A DNA stretch of 64,000 bases from Prorocentrum cordatum (lineage: Eukaryota > Sar > Dinophyceae > Prorocentrales > Prorocentraceae), in the NCBI GenBank assembly GCA_963575745.1, contig CAUYUJ010019082.1:314001-378000 (forward strand). The letters run 5' to 3'. The translations under genes were made by a program, and so were the position numbers. Positions 37,785-48,533 of the stretch are shown here, one piece after another. The notes under the pieces are model-generated. The model saw only the letters and a program-made list of their open reading frames with translations. It had not been told where the DNA came from and ran no database searches. Positions within the stretch are counted from its first letter, which is position 1. The number at the start of each line of letters is the position of its first letter.

Positions 37785-38632
37785 GCGGTGTGGTCGTGCT
37801 GGGGAGTGGTCGTGCTGGGGTGTGGTCGTGCTGGGGGGTGGTCGTGCTGGGGGGTGGTCGTGCTGGGGGGGTGGTCGTGCTGGGGGTGGTCGTGCTGGGG
37901 CGTGGTCGTGCTGGGGCGTGGTCGTGCTGGGGCGTGTCGTGCTGGGGAGTGGTCGTGCTGTGGTGAGGTCGTGCTGGGTGTGGTCGTGCTGGGGTGTGGT
38001 CTTGCTGGGGTGGGGCCGTGCTGGGGTGGGGTCGTGCTGGGGTGGGGTCCTGCTGGGGTGTGGTCGTGCTGGGGTGTGGTCGTGCTGGGGTGGGGTCGTG
38101 CTGGGTGGGGTCGTGCTGGGGTGTGGTCGTCTGGGGTGTGATCGTGCTGGGGTGTGGTCGTGCTAGTCGTGCTGGGGTGTGGTCGTGCTGGGGTGTGGTC
38201 GTGCTGGGGTGTGGTCGTGCTGGGGTGTGGTCGTGCTGGGGGGTGGTCGTGCTGGGGGGTGGTCGTGCTGGGGGGGTGGTCGTGCTGGGAGGTGGTCGTG
38301 CTGGGGAGTGGTCGTGCTGGGGCGTGGTCGTGCTGGGGCGTGATCGTGCTGGGGTGTGGTCGTGCTGTGGTGAGGTCGTGCTGGGGTGGGTCGTGCTGGG
38401 GTGTGGTCTGCTGGGGTGGGGTCGTGCTGGGGTGTGTCGTGCTGGGGTGGGGTCGTGCTGGGGTGTGGTCGTGCTGGGGTGTGGTCGTGCTAGGGTGGGG
38501 TCGTGCTGGGGTGGGGTCGTGCTGGGGTGTGGTCGTGCTGGGGAGTGGTCGTGCTGGGGTGTGGTCGTGCTGGGGGGTGGTCGTGCTGGGGGGTGGTCGT
38601 GCTGGGGGGGTGGTCGTGCTGAGAGGTGGTCC
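37785..38632 (+). repeat. GTGGTCGTGCTGGGG minisatellite, right array
   Basis: About 57 imperfect 15-base units. Internal higher-order order is visible: runs of GTGTGG, GGGTGG, GGGGGTGG and GCGTGG variants recur in the same sequence as in the left array, so both derive from one longer array. Confidence 0.95.
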
Positions 38633-38674
38633 TCAGAATTCAGGTCCCCAGGGGAGGACAATCTATAACACAAA

Positions 38675-38880
38675 ACAAGCGTTTCGCTCGAGACATCCTC
38701 ACCATTTTCTGAAAAACAAGCGTTTCGCTCGAGACATCCTCAAATTTTAATTCGCCGGCCTCCTTCGACCTCGATATTTATCAGGGAAAAAATTCGCCGG
38801 CCTCCTTCAAGCAGGCACCGGGGGACAGGTTTACCTACTAAAAGAGAACCCTGGGCTTAAGCCCTTTCCGGGAAAAAACA
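38675..38880 (+). repeat. TTTCGCTCGAGACATCC repeats and conserved tail, right copy
   Basis: Two copies of the 17-base word (about 38682 and 38723) and the same tail as 23500-23632, ending in CCCTTTCCGGGAAAAAAC. Over the tail the two copies differ at only about a dozen positions by eye. Downstream sequence (38881-39290) diverges and contains no gene I can support. Confidence 0.9.
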
Positions 38881-39298
38881 TCGAAAATTACTCCGACGGA
38901 AGGACCCCACATGAGAATCCTCTGGGCGAATCTGGAAAAAGCGCTCACCGTCGTCCTCGTGGTTGGTGAGGCGTCCTGACTGTCTCTTCTGCGTATATTT
39001 CTTCTCGCCCTGGCGCGGGCCCTCCCCCCGCTCCCTACGTTGCCCCCGACCTCGCCCTCCTGTTTTTTTCGCGCCCCGCCACCGCCTCGCCTTTCCATTC
39101 CGAGGATGGGTCACCACCCCCGGCCCGGACACAAGAGGTTACCTCTGCGCCCGGCGGCTGTCTCGTCGTCGTCGTCGTCAGCTCCTCAGTCGCCCTTTGG
39201 AGCAAGCAAGCCCATGACAGCCATATTCAGGCCGCGGGGACCCAAAAGTGACGACAGGCATACGAATTCCGAGGACCCTCCTCGGATTCGAAATTCAC

Positions 39299-39555
39299 AA
39301 ATGTGGCCCGGGAATGACGCTCTGGGAACACGACGAACACAAAGTGGCTTACAGTTGGCTCCGGACATCCAGAATGTGGCCCGGGAATTGTGTTCTGGGA
39401 ACAGGAAGAACACGAAGTGGCCTACAGTTGGCTCCGGGGTTTCAAAATGTGGCCCGGGAATGGTGTTCTGGGAACACGAAGAACACGAAGTGGCCTACAG
39501 TTGGCTCCGGGCATGCACAATGTGGCCCGGGAATGGCGTTCTGGCAGCGCGAAAG
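39299..39555 (+). repeat. 72-bp tandem repeat, about 3.5 copies
   Basis: Units begin AATGTGGCCCGGGAATG and contain ACAGTTGGCTCCGG, at 39300, 39374, 39446 and a partial one at 39518. Confidence 0.85.
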
Positions 39556-39991
39556 CCCGAAAGTGACGACGGTGACAGGGTTTGGATGACCCGCTCGGAT
39601 TACCAACATGATCCGCGGGCCCCATAGGGAGGGGGCTCCCGCCTGAGACTTCCTCACAATTCACTCACAGACGAGGCTCCCGCCTGAGACTTCCTCCAAA
39701 TTCAGGCCTGAAGAGCCCAAAAGTGACGACAGTTACAGGGTTTGGATGACCCGCTCGGATTACCAACATGAAGCGCGGGCCCCATAGGGAGGGGCTCCTG
39801 CCTGTGACTTCCTCGCAATTCACTCACAGACGAGGCTCCCGCCTGAGACTTCCTCCGTACTCAAGCTTGAGGAGCCCAAAAGTGACGACAGTTACAGGGT
39901 TTGGATGACCCGCTCGGATTACCAACATGATCTGCGCCTGAGACTTCCTCACAATTCACTCACAGACGAACTCCCGCCTGAGACTTCCTCC
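39556..39991 (+). repeat. 160-bp tandem repeat, about 2.7 copies
   Basis: Units start at 39556, 39716 and 39875 with CCCAAAAGTGACGACAG and continue GGTTTGGATGACCCGCTCGG. Each contains CTCCCGCCTGAGACTTCCTC twice, and the last copy has an internal deletion. The 72-bp array ends inside the first unit. The start of this unit (GTGACGACAGG) also appears at 39247. Confidence 0.85.
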
Positions 39992-40032
39992 AGGTGAGTA
40001 TGTGAATGAGTGAGCGTGTGACAGAGTGCGAG

Positions 40033-40033
<1 letters not shown>

Positions 40034-40119
<86 letters not shown>

Positions 40120-40230
40120 GTATGTGAGTGACTGAGCGTGTGAGAGAGCGCGAGTGATGATGCTGATGTTGATGATGAGAGAGTGTGAGTGAGTGTGAGT
40201 GTGAGTGAGTGGTGATGATGATGAGTGAGT
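40034..40230. repeat. GAT microsatellite with GTGA repeats
   Basis: About 28 GAT triplets at 40034-40119, then GTGAGTGA-type repeats to about 40235. Confidence 0.95.
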
Positions 40231-40289
40231 GAGTGAGTGTGCGAAGGCAGAAGAGGAGAGGGGGTGGGGTGAGTGTTCCTGCGCGGGGT

Positions 40290-40672
40290 GTGCAGAGAAA
40301 ACAAGAACCCCACTTTGGATGTGGGAAAAAAAACAATGAACATCTACGATTTGGGCCTCTTCGGGCCGTCCCGTGACACCTATCAGACCTCTCTTGGGGT
40401 GTCTTGGAGGGCACCTGTGAGCCAAGAGAGCCGTCGGAACGCTGACTTGGGCTGCTCGGGAGCGTATTAGACCATTCTTTCGAATTCTGAGGGCTTCTGG
40501 GAAGCGTCTTGGGCCCTCCTGGGACGCTGCGGAGGCTCCCCGGAAAGGCCGGGGGAGCGGTACCGGGAGCGTCCCCGAGATGTGGCGGGGAGGGACCCGG
40601 GGCCAGGGGGGGCGGTATACATTTGCATTATACAGAACCGCGCGCGCGCGCTTCGCGCGCGCTTGGGTTCTA
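40290..40672 (+). repeat. composite module: A-rich box, GC-rich segment, hairpin
   Basis: The order is the same as at 42060-42462. CATCTACGATTTGG is followed by TCTTCGGGCCGTCCCGTGAC, ACCTATCAGACCTCTCTTGG, then GGTACCGGGAGCGTCCCCG and GGCGGTAT. It ends in the hairpin at 40634-40671, whose arms are AGAACC and GGTTCT around CG repeats and a TT loop. The microsatellite present at 42363 is only rudimentary here. Confidence 0.75.
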
Positions 40673-40689
40673 GCGCATGCCATAGCGTT

Positions 40690-41640
40690 GTGAGCTGCGC
40701 GTGCTTTTCGGACAGGCTCATTCCATGCCTTGCCCTACCTCGTCCTCCAATACTCCTTATACGTCCTTCCTCGTTAACCCTCCAGACTCTCTCGGTTGTC
40801 CTCGCTTTTCGTTTCTCGTCGTGCTTGGGATTATGCGGGGGCTTCGAGCTGTTCAGGGCCGGCGTGGGAAGATATTCAATATGAAGTGGGCTGGCTTGAA
40901 ATGTACGGGTCTCTTGTGGATCTTCCTGTTGGGGCTGCCTTGAAGGCCTTGGGGCCCGCTTGGGTCCCTCTCTTGCGCTCTTCTTCGAAGTTGTGGGGCC
41001 GTTTCGAGCCTCGGCGCCATGTGAAGCTCTCCCGAAGCCATCCGAAGGAGACGAGCGTGAGATTTACTGAACATGGAAAAACCTGAATGGCTTTTGCGTT
41101 TGTGGCTCTCTGGGGTCATTTGGGTGGGCCTTTGGGAGTTCCACTGGGGCATCTTGTGGCCCCTGGGGGCCGCCTTGAAACATCTTGGAGCGTCTTGGAC
41201 CACTGAGGGGCCATCTTGGCGGCCAGCGGGCGTCGCTTGCTCTGAGTAGAAAGTGCCTGGGATGCAGCGGCCAGCGCTGTACATGAGCTGCTACCTTGGG
41301 CTGCAGCTCGCTGGATTCTGCTGCGTGAAAGGCGCTGCTACCCTGGGCTGCAGCGCAATGCAATTAAATACCCCGGCATTGCCTATCCCACACGGCACTT
41401 GAACGAGAGATGGACATGCTTGGTTTGCGCATGAATTTCTGTCCTGAGTCCTGAATGGATGACCATCGAACCCAAATCCAAAATTCCCAAATTCCTAGGG
41501 GCCTTCGAAGGCTCCGCGAAACCGTTAAGAAGCCGGGAGGCGCGGTACCTGCCAGATGTCAGGGGATGTGTAAGACCCCCGAGTAGGAGTCCCACTTTGA
41601 TGAAAAAAGGGAATTCTGTGAATTCCCTTTTTCCCCAAAT
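40690..41640. other. about 950 bases without a recognised gene
   Basis: Mixed sequence with short CTTGGGG words (40900-41260). Two related blocks contain AAGGTAGCAGCTC-like and GCTACCTTGGGCTGCAGC or GCTACCCTGGGCTGCAGC at 41290 and 41336. The hairpin at 41604-41632 is described separately. No coding signal. Confidence 0.4.
41604..41632. other. perfect 13-bp hairpin with 3-base loop
   Basis: AAAAAGGGAATTC, loop TGT, GAATTCCCTTTTT. It resembles a bacterial terminator in form only. Confidence 0.85.
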
Positions 41641-41699
41641 CCTCAATCTTTGAAGATTGGAAGCGGGAAAGCGTGGGAAGGCGAAAAACATTTGAAAAA

Positions 41700-42360
41700 A
41701 CACTGGGAATTAACGATTTTGCCCTCTTTGGGCTCTCTCGGGACGGCTCTCGCAGCTCTCTCGGGCTGTTCTTGGAGCCTCGTCGGGGTCTCGTTGGGGC
41801 CTCTCAGGGATCGGGGGTGTGTTGGGAGCCTCTGGGGGGTCCTGGAGGCCTCTCGGAGGTCTCTGGAAGCCTCCTGCTCCCGCTCTTGGGCCCATCTTGG
41901 GCATGTTCTGGGGTGGTCTGGGGTTATGCTGAGCGCCTCATCGGCAATCTTGGAGCCTTCTTGGCCCGTCTTGGGGACGTCCTGAGGATCTCTTGGGTGG
42001 TCTTGTGGCGGTCTTGGGAGGCTCTTCGGCGCTCTTGGACACTGGAAGCTCGAAAACGCGAGAAGCCCAAAACATTGAACAAAACCCATGAGCATCTACG
42101 ATTTGGTCCTCTTCGGCCGTCCCGTGACACCTATCAGACCTCTCTTGGGGTCTCTTGGAGGCAACCTGGGAGCCTCGAGAGCCGTCGGAAGGCTGACTTG
42201 GGCTGCTTGGGAGCGTCTTGGGCCATCCTTTCGCATTCTGGGGGCTCCTGGGGGGCGTCTTGGGCCTTCCTGGAGCGCTGTGGAGGCTCCCCGGAAAAGG
42301 CTGGGGGAGCGGTACCGGGAGCGTCCCCGGTATGTGGCGGGGAGGTGTGGGACCGGGGGG
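41700..42360 (+). repeat. CTTGGG-type modules with A-rich boxes
   Basis: One module (41870-42080) is shared with 37340-37545, and the next (42075-42360) is shared with 40330-40620. The junctions carry GGAAGCTCGAAAACGCGAGA and CATGAGCATCTACGATTTGG. Confidence 0.8.
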
Positions 42361-42362
42361 GC

Positions 42363-42462
42363 GGTATGTATTCATACATACATAAATACATACATAAATA
42401 CATACATACATACATACATACTAGAACCACGCGCGCGCGCTTCGCGCGCGCTTAGGTTCTAG
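42363..42462. repeat. CATA microsatellite followed by CG hairpin
   Basis: TACATACATAAATACATA repeats to 42420, then at 42421-42462 a hairpin: CTAGAACC and GGTTCTAG arms enclosing CGCGCGCGCGC, TT, CGCGCGCGC. Confidence 0.9.
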
Positions 42463-42664
42463 CTAGGAGGCGAGCTTGAGTCAACGAAAGTCGCAGGGAA
42501 GGGGGCAGGGGGAAGAAGGCCAGAGAGCGCTGAAGGATACAAATACTGGAACCCTCTTGTGATTTTGTGGGGGGCCTCGTCCGGCCGCTCGCTGGGAGTT
42601 TGACGTAGCTTCTCGGGAGCCTCTGAACCTGTCGGGGGCCTCCTGGAAGCAGGTTCGAAGCATT

Positions 42665-43790
42665 TTGGGGGCCGATTTGGGGCTTCTCGGGGCCTCCTTT
42701 GGGCCTCTTGGGGGTCTCCTGGGGCCTCTTGAGGGGCCTCCTTGGGGCCTCCTGGCGGCCTCTTGGGGCGGAAGGCTCGAGCTTGCGGTTCGTGGTCCCC
42801 CTCTGGGCCCCCTCTTGGGCCCGTCTTGGGGCCCTCTTGGGCCATCTTGGGCGCCTCTTGGGCCGTCTTGGGGCCCTCTTGGGCTGTCCTGGGGCCCTCT
42901 TGGAAGCTTCTTGGGCCGTCTTGGGGCGGTCTTGGGCGCCTCTTGGGCCGTCCTGTAACGTCGGAAAGCCCAAAAGGCGACTTTGTGAAAAATGTACGTT
43001 TTACGAAGGGAATGGGCCAATTTTTGCGTCTAGGGGCCCTCTTGGGACGCATGTTGGAGGCTTCTTGGGGCCTCTTGGGGGCGTCCTTGGACGTCTGGGG
43101 TCTCCTGGGGCCTCTTGAGGGGCCTCCTGGGGGCCTCCTGGCGGCCTCTTGGGGCGGAAGGCTCGAGCTTGCGGTTCGTGGTCCCCCTCTGGGCCCCCTC
43201 TTGGGCCCGTCTTGGGGCCCTCTTGGGCCATCTTGGGCGCCTCTTGGGCCGTCTTGGGGCCCTCTTGGGCTGTCCTGGGGCCCTCTTGGAAGCTTCTTGG
43301 GCCGTCTTGGGGCGGTCTTGGGCGCCTCTTGGGCCGTCCTGTAACGTCGGAAAGCCCAAAAGGCGACTTTGTGAAAAATGTACGTTTTACGAAGGGAATG
43401 GGTCAATTTTGCGCCTAGGGGCCCTCTTGGGACGCATGTTGGAGGCTTCTTGGGGCGTCTTGGGGGCGTCCTTGGACGTCTGGGGTCTCCTGGGGCCTCT
43501 TGAGGGGCCTCCTGGGGGCCTCCTGGCGGCCTCTTGGGGCGGAAGGCTCGAGCTTGCGGTTCGTGGTCCCCCTCTGGGCCCCCTCTTGGGCCCGTCTTGG
43601 GGCCCTCTTGGGCCATCTTGGGCGCCTCTTGGGCCGTCTTGGGGCCCTCTTGGGCTGTCCTGGGGCCCTCTTGGAAGCTTCTTGGGCCGTCTTGGGGCGG
43701 TCTTGGGCGCCTCTTGGGCCGTCCTGTAACGTCGGAAAGCCCAAAAGACAACTTTGTTGAAAATGTACGTTTTACGAAGGGAATGGGCCA
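42665..43790 (+). repeat. three tandem copies of a 385-bp module
   Basis: Three nearly identical units. The marker CGTCGGAAAGCCCAAAAG falls at about 42959, 43345 and 43730, a spacing of 385-386. Each unit has a CTTGGGG body, the word GGAAGGCTCGAGCTTGCGG, and the box AAAATGTACGTTTTACGAAG. The third box is slightly diverged. High identity implies recent tandem duplication. The long minus-strand frame over this block is not a gene. Confidence 0.95.
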
Positions 43791-43994
43791 ACTTGACGTC
43801 TGGAGGCCATCTTCAGCATCTCGGAGCCCTCTTGGAGGCCTCTTGGAAGTTTCTTGGGCCGTCTTGGGCGCTCCTGGGGCCGTCTTGTCTGACCGGGGAG
43901 GCCTCCGGCAAGCCCCGACGAGCCTCCGGGCCCCCCGGGGTGCACATTTGTGGTCGAGGTCCCGGCCCCGGGCCCCCGGACCCGGTGCGCCGTT

Positions 43995-44263
43995 ATATGT
44001 ATACATACATACATACATACATACATACATACATACATACATACATACATACATACATACATACATACATACATACATACAGACACAGACATACAGACAT
44101 ACAGACATACAGACATACAGACATACAGACATACAGAGACATACAGACATACATACACACACATACGTACACACATACATACATACATACATACATACAT
44201 ACATACATACATACATACATACATACATACATACATACATACATACATACATACATACATACA

Positions 44264-44299
<36 letters not shown>

Positions 44300-44446
44300 T
44301 ATATATATGCACTTACATGCATACATACATACATACATACATACATACATACATACATACGTACATGCAGACAGACAGTCAGTCAGACAGACAGACAGAC
44401 AGACATATATAAGAACCACGCGCGCTTCGCGTGCGCTTAGGTTCTA
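43995..44446. repeat. CATA/CAGA microsatellite and CG hairpin
   Basis: About 410 bases of CATACATA with CAGACATA and ATATAT variants, preceded by the GC-rich GGACCCGGTGCGCCGTTATA. At 44412-44446 it ends in the hairpin AGAACC, ACGCGCGCTTCGCGTGCGCT, TAGGTTCT. Confidence 0.95.
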
Positions 44447-44579
44447 GCGTGTCACAGACACAGGAAAAGCTGTGCGAACAAATGTTTGGAGTTTCTCAGG
44501 CAAGTGCGGACTCCAGTGGCAACCCCTGCTTGAGGCACCGCCGGGGACGGACCTTGTGTAGAGTGTGGGAAGTCGGACC

Positions 44580-45400
44580 AGCTCTCTGGTCGACCCTCTT
44601 GGGCGCGCCCTGGGGCTCTCTTGGGCCGTTTTGGGGGGCCCATTGCGGGGCTGTTTCGGGGCCTCTTTGAATGTTTTTGCGGTTCTCTTGGGGGCCTGTT
44701 GGGGCTTCTTGGGCGCTTCTTAGAGCCTCTTGGGGTCTCCTGGGGGCCTCTTGGGCCAAAACGCTCGAATCTTCGGTTCCTCGTCCCCGTCTTGGGCGCC
44801 GACTCAAGGCGTTCTTGGGCGGTTTGGGTGCCTCGGGGGCCATCTTGGCCCCCTCGTGGGTCGTCTTGGGGCCCTCTTGGGGGCATCCTCGACCGACTTG
44901 AGTGCCTCTTGGGCCGTCTTGGACGCAGTGGAAGCCCAAAAGGCGAACACGCCAAAAATATAAGTTCTCCCATTGGAAATCGACGATGTTTGCTTATTTG
45001 GGCTCTATTGGGGTGCCTCTTGGGGCGTCTTCGAGGCCTCTTTTGATGTGTGTTTTCGGGTCTCATGGGGGCCTCTTGGGGCTTCTGGGCCCCTTCTTGG
45101 AGCCTCTTGGGGTCTCCTGGGGTTCTCTTGGGCCAAAAGGCGCGAATTTCCGGTTCCTCGTCCCCGTCTTGGGCGCCACCTTGGGGTGTTCTTGGGCGGT
45201 TTGGGCGCCTCGTGGGCCGTCTTGGTCCCCTCGTGGGTCGTCTTGGGGCCTTCTTGGGGGCGTCCTCGACCGGCTTGGGTGCCTCTTGGGCCGTCTTGGA
45301 CGCAGTGGAAGCCCAAAAGGCGAACACGCCAAAAATATAAGTTCTCCCATAGGAAATCGACGATGTTTGCTTATTGGGGCTCTCCCTCGGGGTGCCTCTT
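44580..45400 (+). repeat. two 380-bp modules with ATATAAGTTCTCCCAT box
   Basis: The marker GCCCAAAAGGCGAACACGCC occurs at about 44934 and 45311. Each is followed by AAAAATATAAGTTCTCCCAT and GGAAATCGACGATGTTTGC. The bodies are CTTGGGG-type. Confidence 0.9.
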
Positions 45401-45920
45401 GGGGCGTCTTCGGGGCCTTCGGGGGCCTTATTGGCGTCATGGGAGTCGTCTTGAAAGGCGTCTGGAGCCATCGCTGCGGCCTCCCAGGGCCTCCCTGCAA
45501 CCTCTTGGGGCCCTGTTGGCCCCAGGTCACAAGGAAAATTACGCCCTGGCCCCGTATTTGTGGTCGTGGCGCTGGCCCCCGGCCCCCAGGCCCTCGGAAA
45601 CGAGCCCACGACGCGAAATCAATATCGAAGATGGGGCCGAGTGCTCCCAGAGACCTCCGGGGTCGAGTGCCCCTTCCTTTCCCTCCTCTTGTCCCTCCTC
45701 CTTCTGTCCCTCCTTTCCTTCTGCATGTCCTCCTCGTCTCCCGCATATTCCGGCTCGCACCTCGAACGGGTCGTGCCGAACAGGGACTTCAACCGACGGC
45801 CCCCGGCAATGTTCGCATCCTTCCACCTGAGTCGGCACACCCCTGACACGGGTCTTGCCCTCAAGAAGATCCACCTACGGCCCCAGAGACAAGGTTCGCA
45901 TGGCATCTTGGATGCCTCTC
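45400..45920 (+). repeat. partial module with GC-rich and TCC segments
   Basis: The CTTGGG body continues to about 45530. GTATTTGTGGTCGTGGCGCT follows, equivalent to the segments before microsatellites at 43945 and 47145, and then a short TCC-rich tract at 45670-45740. No gene. Confidence 0.5.
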
Positions 45921-45944
45921 TCGCCGGGGAATTAGAACCAAGTT

Positions 45945-46920
45945 ATGAGCCTCTTGGGGGCCTCTTGGAGGCTTCCTGGGTGCGTCTTGGGGTGCTTTGG
46001 GGAACCTCTTGGGGCCTATGGGGGGCCTATCGGCGCCTCGTGGGGGCTCTTGGGACCGAAAGCTCGGAAATCGAAAGTGGCTGTCTTCTTCTGGGACCCC
46101 TCTCGGGCGCTTCTTGGGCTTCTCTTGGGCCGTCTTGGGGGCCGATTGGGCCGTCCTGCGTTCCTCGTATGCCGTCTTGGAGATTTCTTGGGGGCCTCCT
46201 AGGCCGTTTCGGGGGGCCTCTTGGGCCGTCTTGGACGCGGTGACAGCCCAAGAGGCGAGCATGCGAAAAATATACGTTTTCCCATAGGAATGGAAGGATT
46301 TTAGTTTCTTGGGGCTCTCTTGGGGGGGCCGAAAGCTCATTCGAGTGTGGCTTTCTTGCTCTGGGACTCCTCTCGGGCGCGTCTTGGGGCTCTCTTGGGC
46401 CGTCTTGGGGGCCCATTGGGCCGTCCTGGACTTCTCGTGGCCCGTCTTGGAGCTCTTTTGGGGGCCTCCTAGGCCGTCTTGGAACCCCTTGGGCCGTCTT
46501 GGACGCGATGACAGCCCAACAGGCGAACATACGAAAAATATACATTTTCCCACAGGAATGGGACGATTCTTGCTTCTTGGAGCTCTCTTGGGGTGTCTCT
46601 TGGAGCGTCTTGGGGTGCTTTTGGGAGCCTTCCGGGCGCTTCTTGGGGGCTTCTCGGCGCCTCCTGGAGCCACTTGGGGTCGAAAGCTTGGAATTCGATG
46701 GTGGCTTTCCTCCTCTGGGGCCCTCTCGGGCCCGTCTTGGGGACTCTCTTGGGCCGTCTTGGGCCCTTCGTGGGCCGTCCTGGAGCTTTCTGGGGCTGTA
46801 TTGGGGCCCTCTGGGGCGCGTCCTGGGCCGTATTGGGGCGGTCTTGGGAGCTTCTGAGGTCGTCAAGCACGGACGGACAGCAAAAACGAGCAATTTGTAA
46901 AAAACATACGTTTTACGAAA
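45945..46920 (+). repeat. 270-380-bp modules with ATATACGTTTTCCCA box
   Basis: The boxes at 46267 (AAAAATATACGTTTTCCCAT), 46535 (AAAAATATACATTTTCCCAC) and 46893 (AAAAAACATACGTTTTACGA) are spaced about 270 and 360 bases. Each is preceded by GACAGCCCAA or GACAGCAAAA and followed by AGGAATGG. Confidence 0.9.
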
Positions 46921-47189
46921 GGAATGGGGCTATTTTGGCCCCTTGGGGCTCTCTTTGGAGCCCTGTTGGGAATCGCTTGGGGTGTCTTGGGGGCTTCTGA
47001 AGCCGCCTTGAAGGCCATGTTGGGCGTCTGGGAGCGACCTTCGGGCGTCCCGGGTCTGTTCTGGAGCCTCTTTGGGCCTCCTTGGCGCCTTCTGGCGGCC
47101 TTCCGTGAGGCCCCGGGGCTACCCGAGGGCCCCGGAGCCCACATTTGCGGTAGCGGCGCCGGCCCCGGGCGCCCGGACCCGGTGCACCA

Positions 47190-47470
47190 TTATATGTATA
47201 CATCCATACATCCATACATCCATCCATACATCCATACATCCATACATCCATACATCCATACATCCATACATCCATACATCCATACATCCATACATCCATA
47301 CATCCATACATCCATACATACATCCATCCATCCATCCATCCATCCATCCATACATACATACATGCATACATACATACATGCATACATACACCGACATACA
47401 TGCATATACACACATGCCTACATACATAACTACATACATTATTTCATTAACAAACACACACGTACATGCA
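47190..47470. repeat. CATC/CATA microsatellite
   Basis: About 280 bases, beginning TATATGTATACATCCATACA after the same GC-rich GGACCCGGTGCACCATTATA as at 43980. It grades into ACACACGTACA. No CG hairpin is seen at its end. Confidence 0.95.
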
Positions 47471-47589
47471 CACATACATACACACGTACACGCACCCAGC
47501 GGCCACAGGGTGCCGCAACGAGCGAGGAGCGGCTCTAGCTGGGGAGGCGACATGATGCGCTCCTGCCACAGGCCGTACACAAGGAGGCT

Positions 47590-47756
47590 CCTCCCCCAGG
47601 AGGGAGGGAGGGAGGGGGGAAGAAGGAAGGTGGGAGAGGGCGCGAGGGCGAGAGGAGGAAGGAGGGAAGGATGACAGGAAGGATGAGGGCGGGAAGTGAA
47701 GGGAGGCAGGAGGAGGGAGGAGGGAAGAAAGAGAGAGAGAGAGAGAGATAATGTCG
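47590..47756. repeat. GGGA-rich purine tract
   Basis: GGAGGGAGGGAGGGGG and GAGAGAGAGAG simple sequence. Confidence 0.85.
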
Positions 47757-48533
47757 GCCATGAGATGGTCGATACTGTGGGCCCTGTGGGCCGAAGATGT
47801 GTTCAATTGCGTGCTTGTGCTCGTCTTTTCAGACAGCATGGCAATTGCGGTTGTGACGTTCCGCTCCGCTAGAACCTCTTCTCAGAGACGTCTGGCAACA
47901 GTTGTCCGTAACGTTGCAGCATTGCTGGGGGAGCTCGTGATGTTCCCCATGCGCATGTACATTCGCACCAGGCCCATCCACGGAGTGAGCTTCTGGATTG
48001 TTTGTGCGATGCTGTTGGCTTCAGTTCGGCGCACCTGGACATTTGCAGCCATGACGTATTCGCGGGCTTGTTTTTCGATTCGACCCTCGCAAAGATGATG
48101 TGGACTGGCTCGTCCTTGAATGGTTGAATGCCAAGCGGAGGGGTGACTATCCATCTGATTTGCACCAGACCAGGTCGCTTGAAATGAACAGAATGTCGCT
48201 TGACCATTGACAAGTTTTTGCCGTCCAACGTGATTTCGCGGAACATTGACGAGGAAGGAAGCCAAACAACAATCCCTTGGATGTGTCGCCGTGCGAGCTG
48301 CGCATATTTTGTCACAGCGATTTGATTCCCAGGGCGCGTGCTAAGTTTACCGCTGCTTCGGCGCAATTGGAGATGCACAAATGTGGCGGGGTCCCGAGAG
48401 TCCAGGTGTAGGACATCAGGCAAAAAGTCGTAATTGGCGAGGCATCTGGACACAAGCCAACTGTTATCCAATTAGCGGGTCTGCCCAACGCATTGAGTGC
48501 CATTGGTTGTTGCATCGTTCTTTCGGCCAACAA
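47757..48533 (-). pseudogene. decayed coding sequence, unknown
   Basis: Three minus-strand frames in turn look protein-like. The first is QPMALNALGRPANWITVG (48533 down). The second is HLDSRDPATFVHLQLRRSSG through VVWLPSSSMFREITLDGKNL and LVQIRWIVTPPLGIQPF to IFARVESKNK. The third is EKQAREYVMAANVQVRRTEA to MGLVRMYMRMGNITSSPSN. This is consistent with one gene broken by indels. No family is recognised. It may be the upstream or opposite-strand part of the decayed retroelement at 49.4-50.8 kb, but the orientation is opposite. Confidence 0.3.

Noticed and set aside
41604-41632. Intrinsic transcription terminator
   Set aside because: The hairpin followed by T looks bacterial, but there is no gene upstream and the genome is eukaryotic.
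42459-44312. 617-codon minus-strand open frame, and similar long frames at 3.2-4.5, 12.6-15.2, 44.4-47.4 kb
   Set aside because: They are made of CTTGGGG-type repeat and CATA microsatellite, open in several frames at once, with periodic Pro/Arg/Lys/Gln or Tyr/Met/Cys/Val composition.
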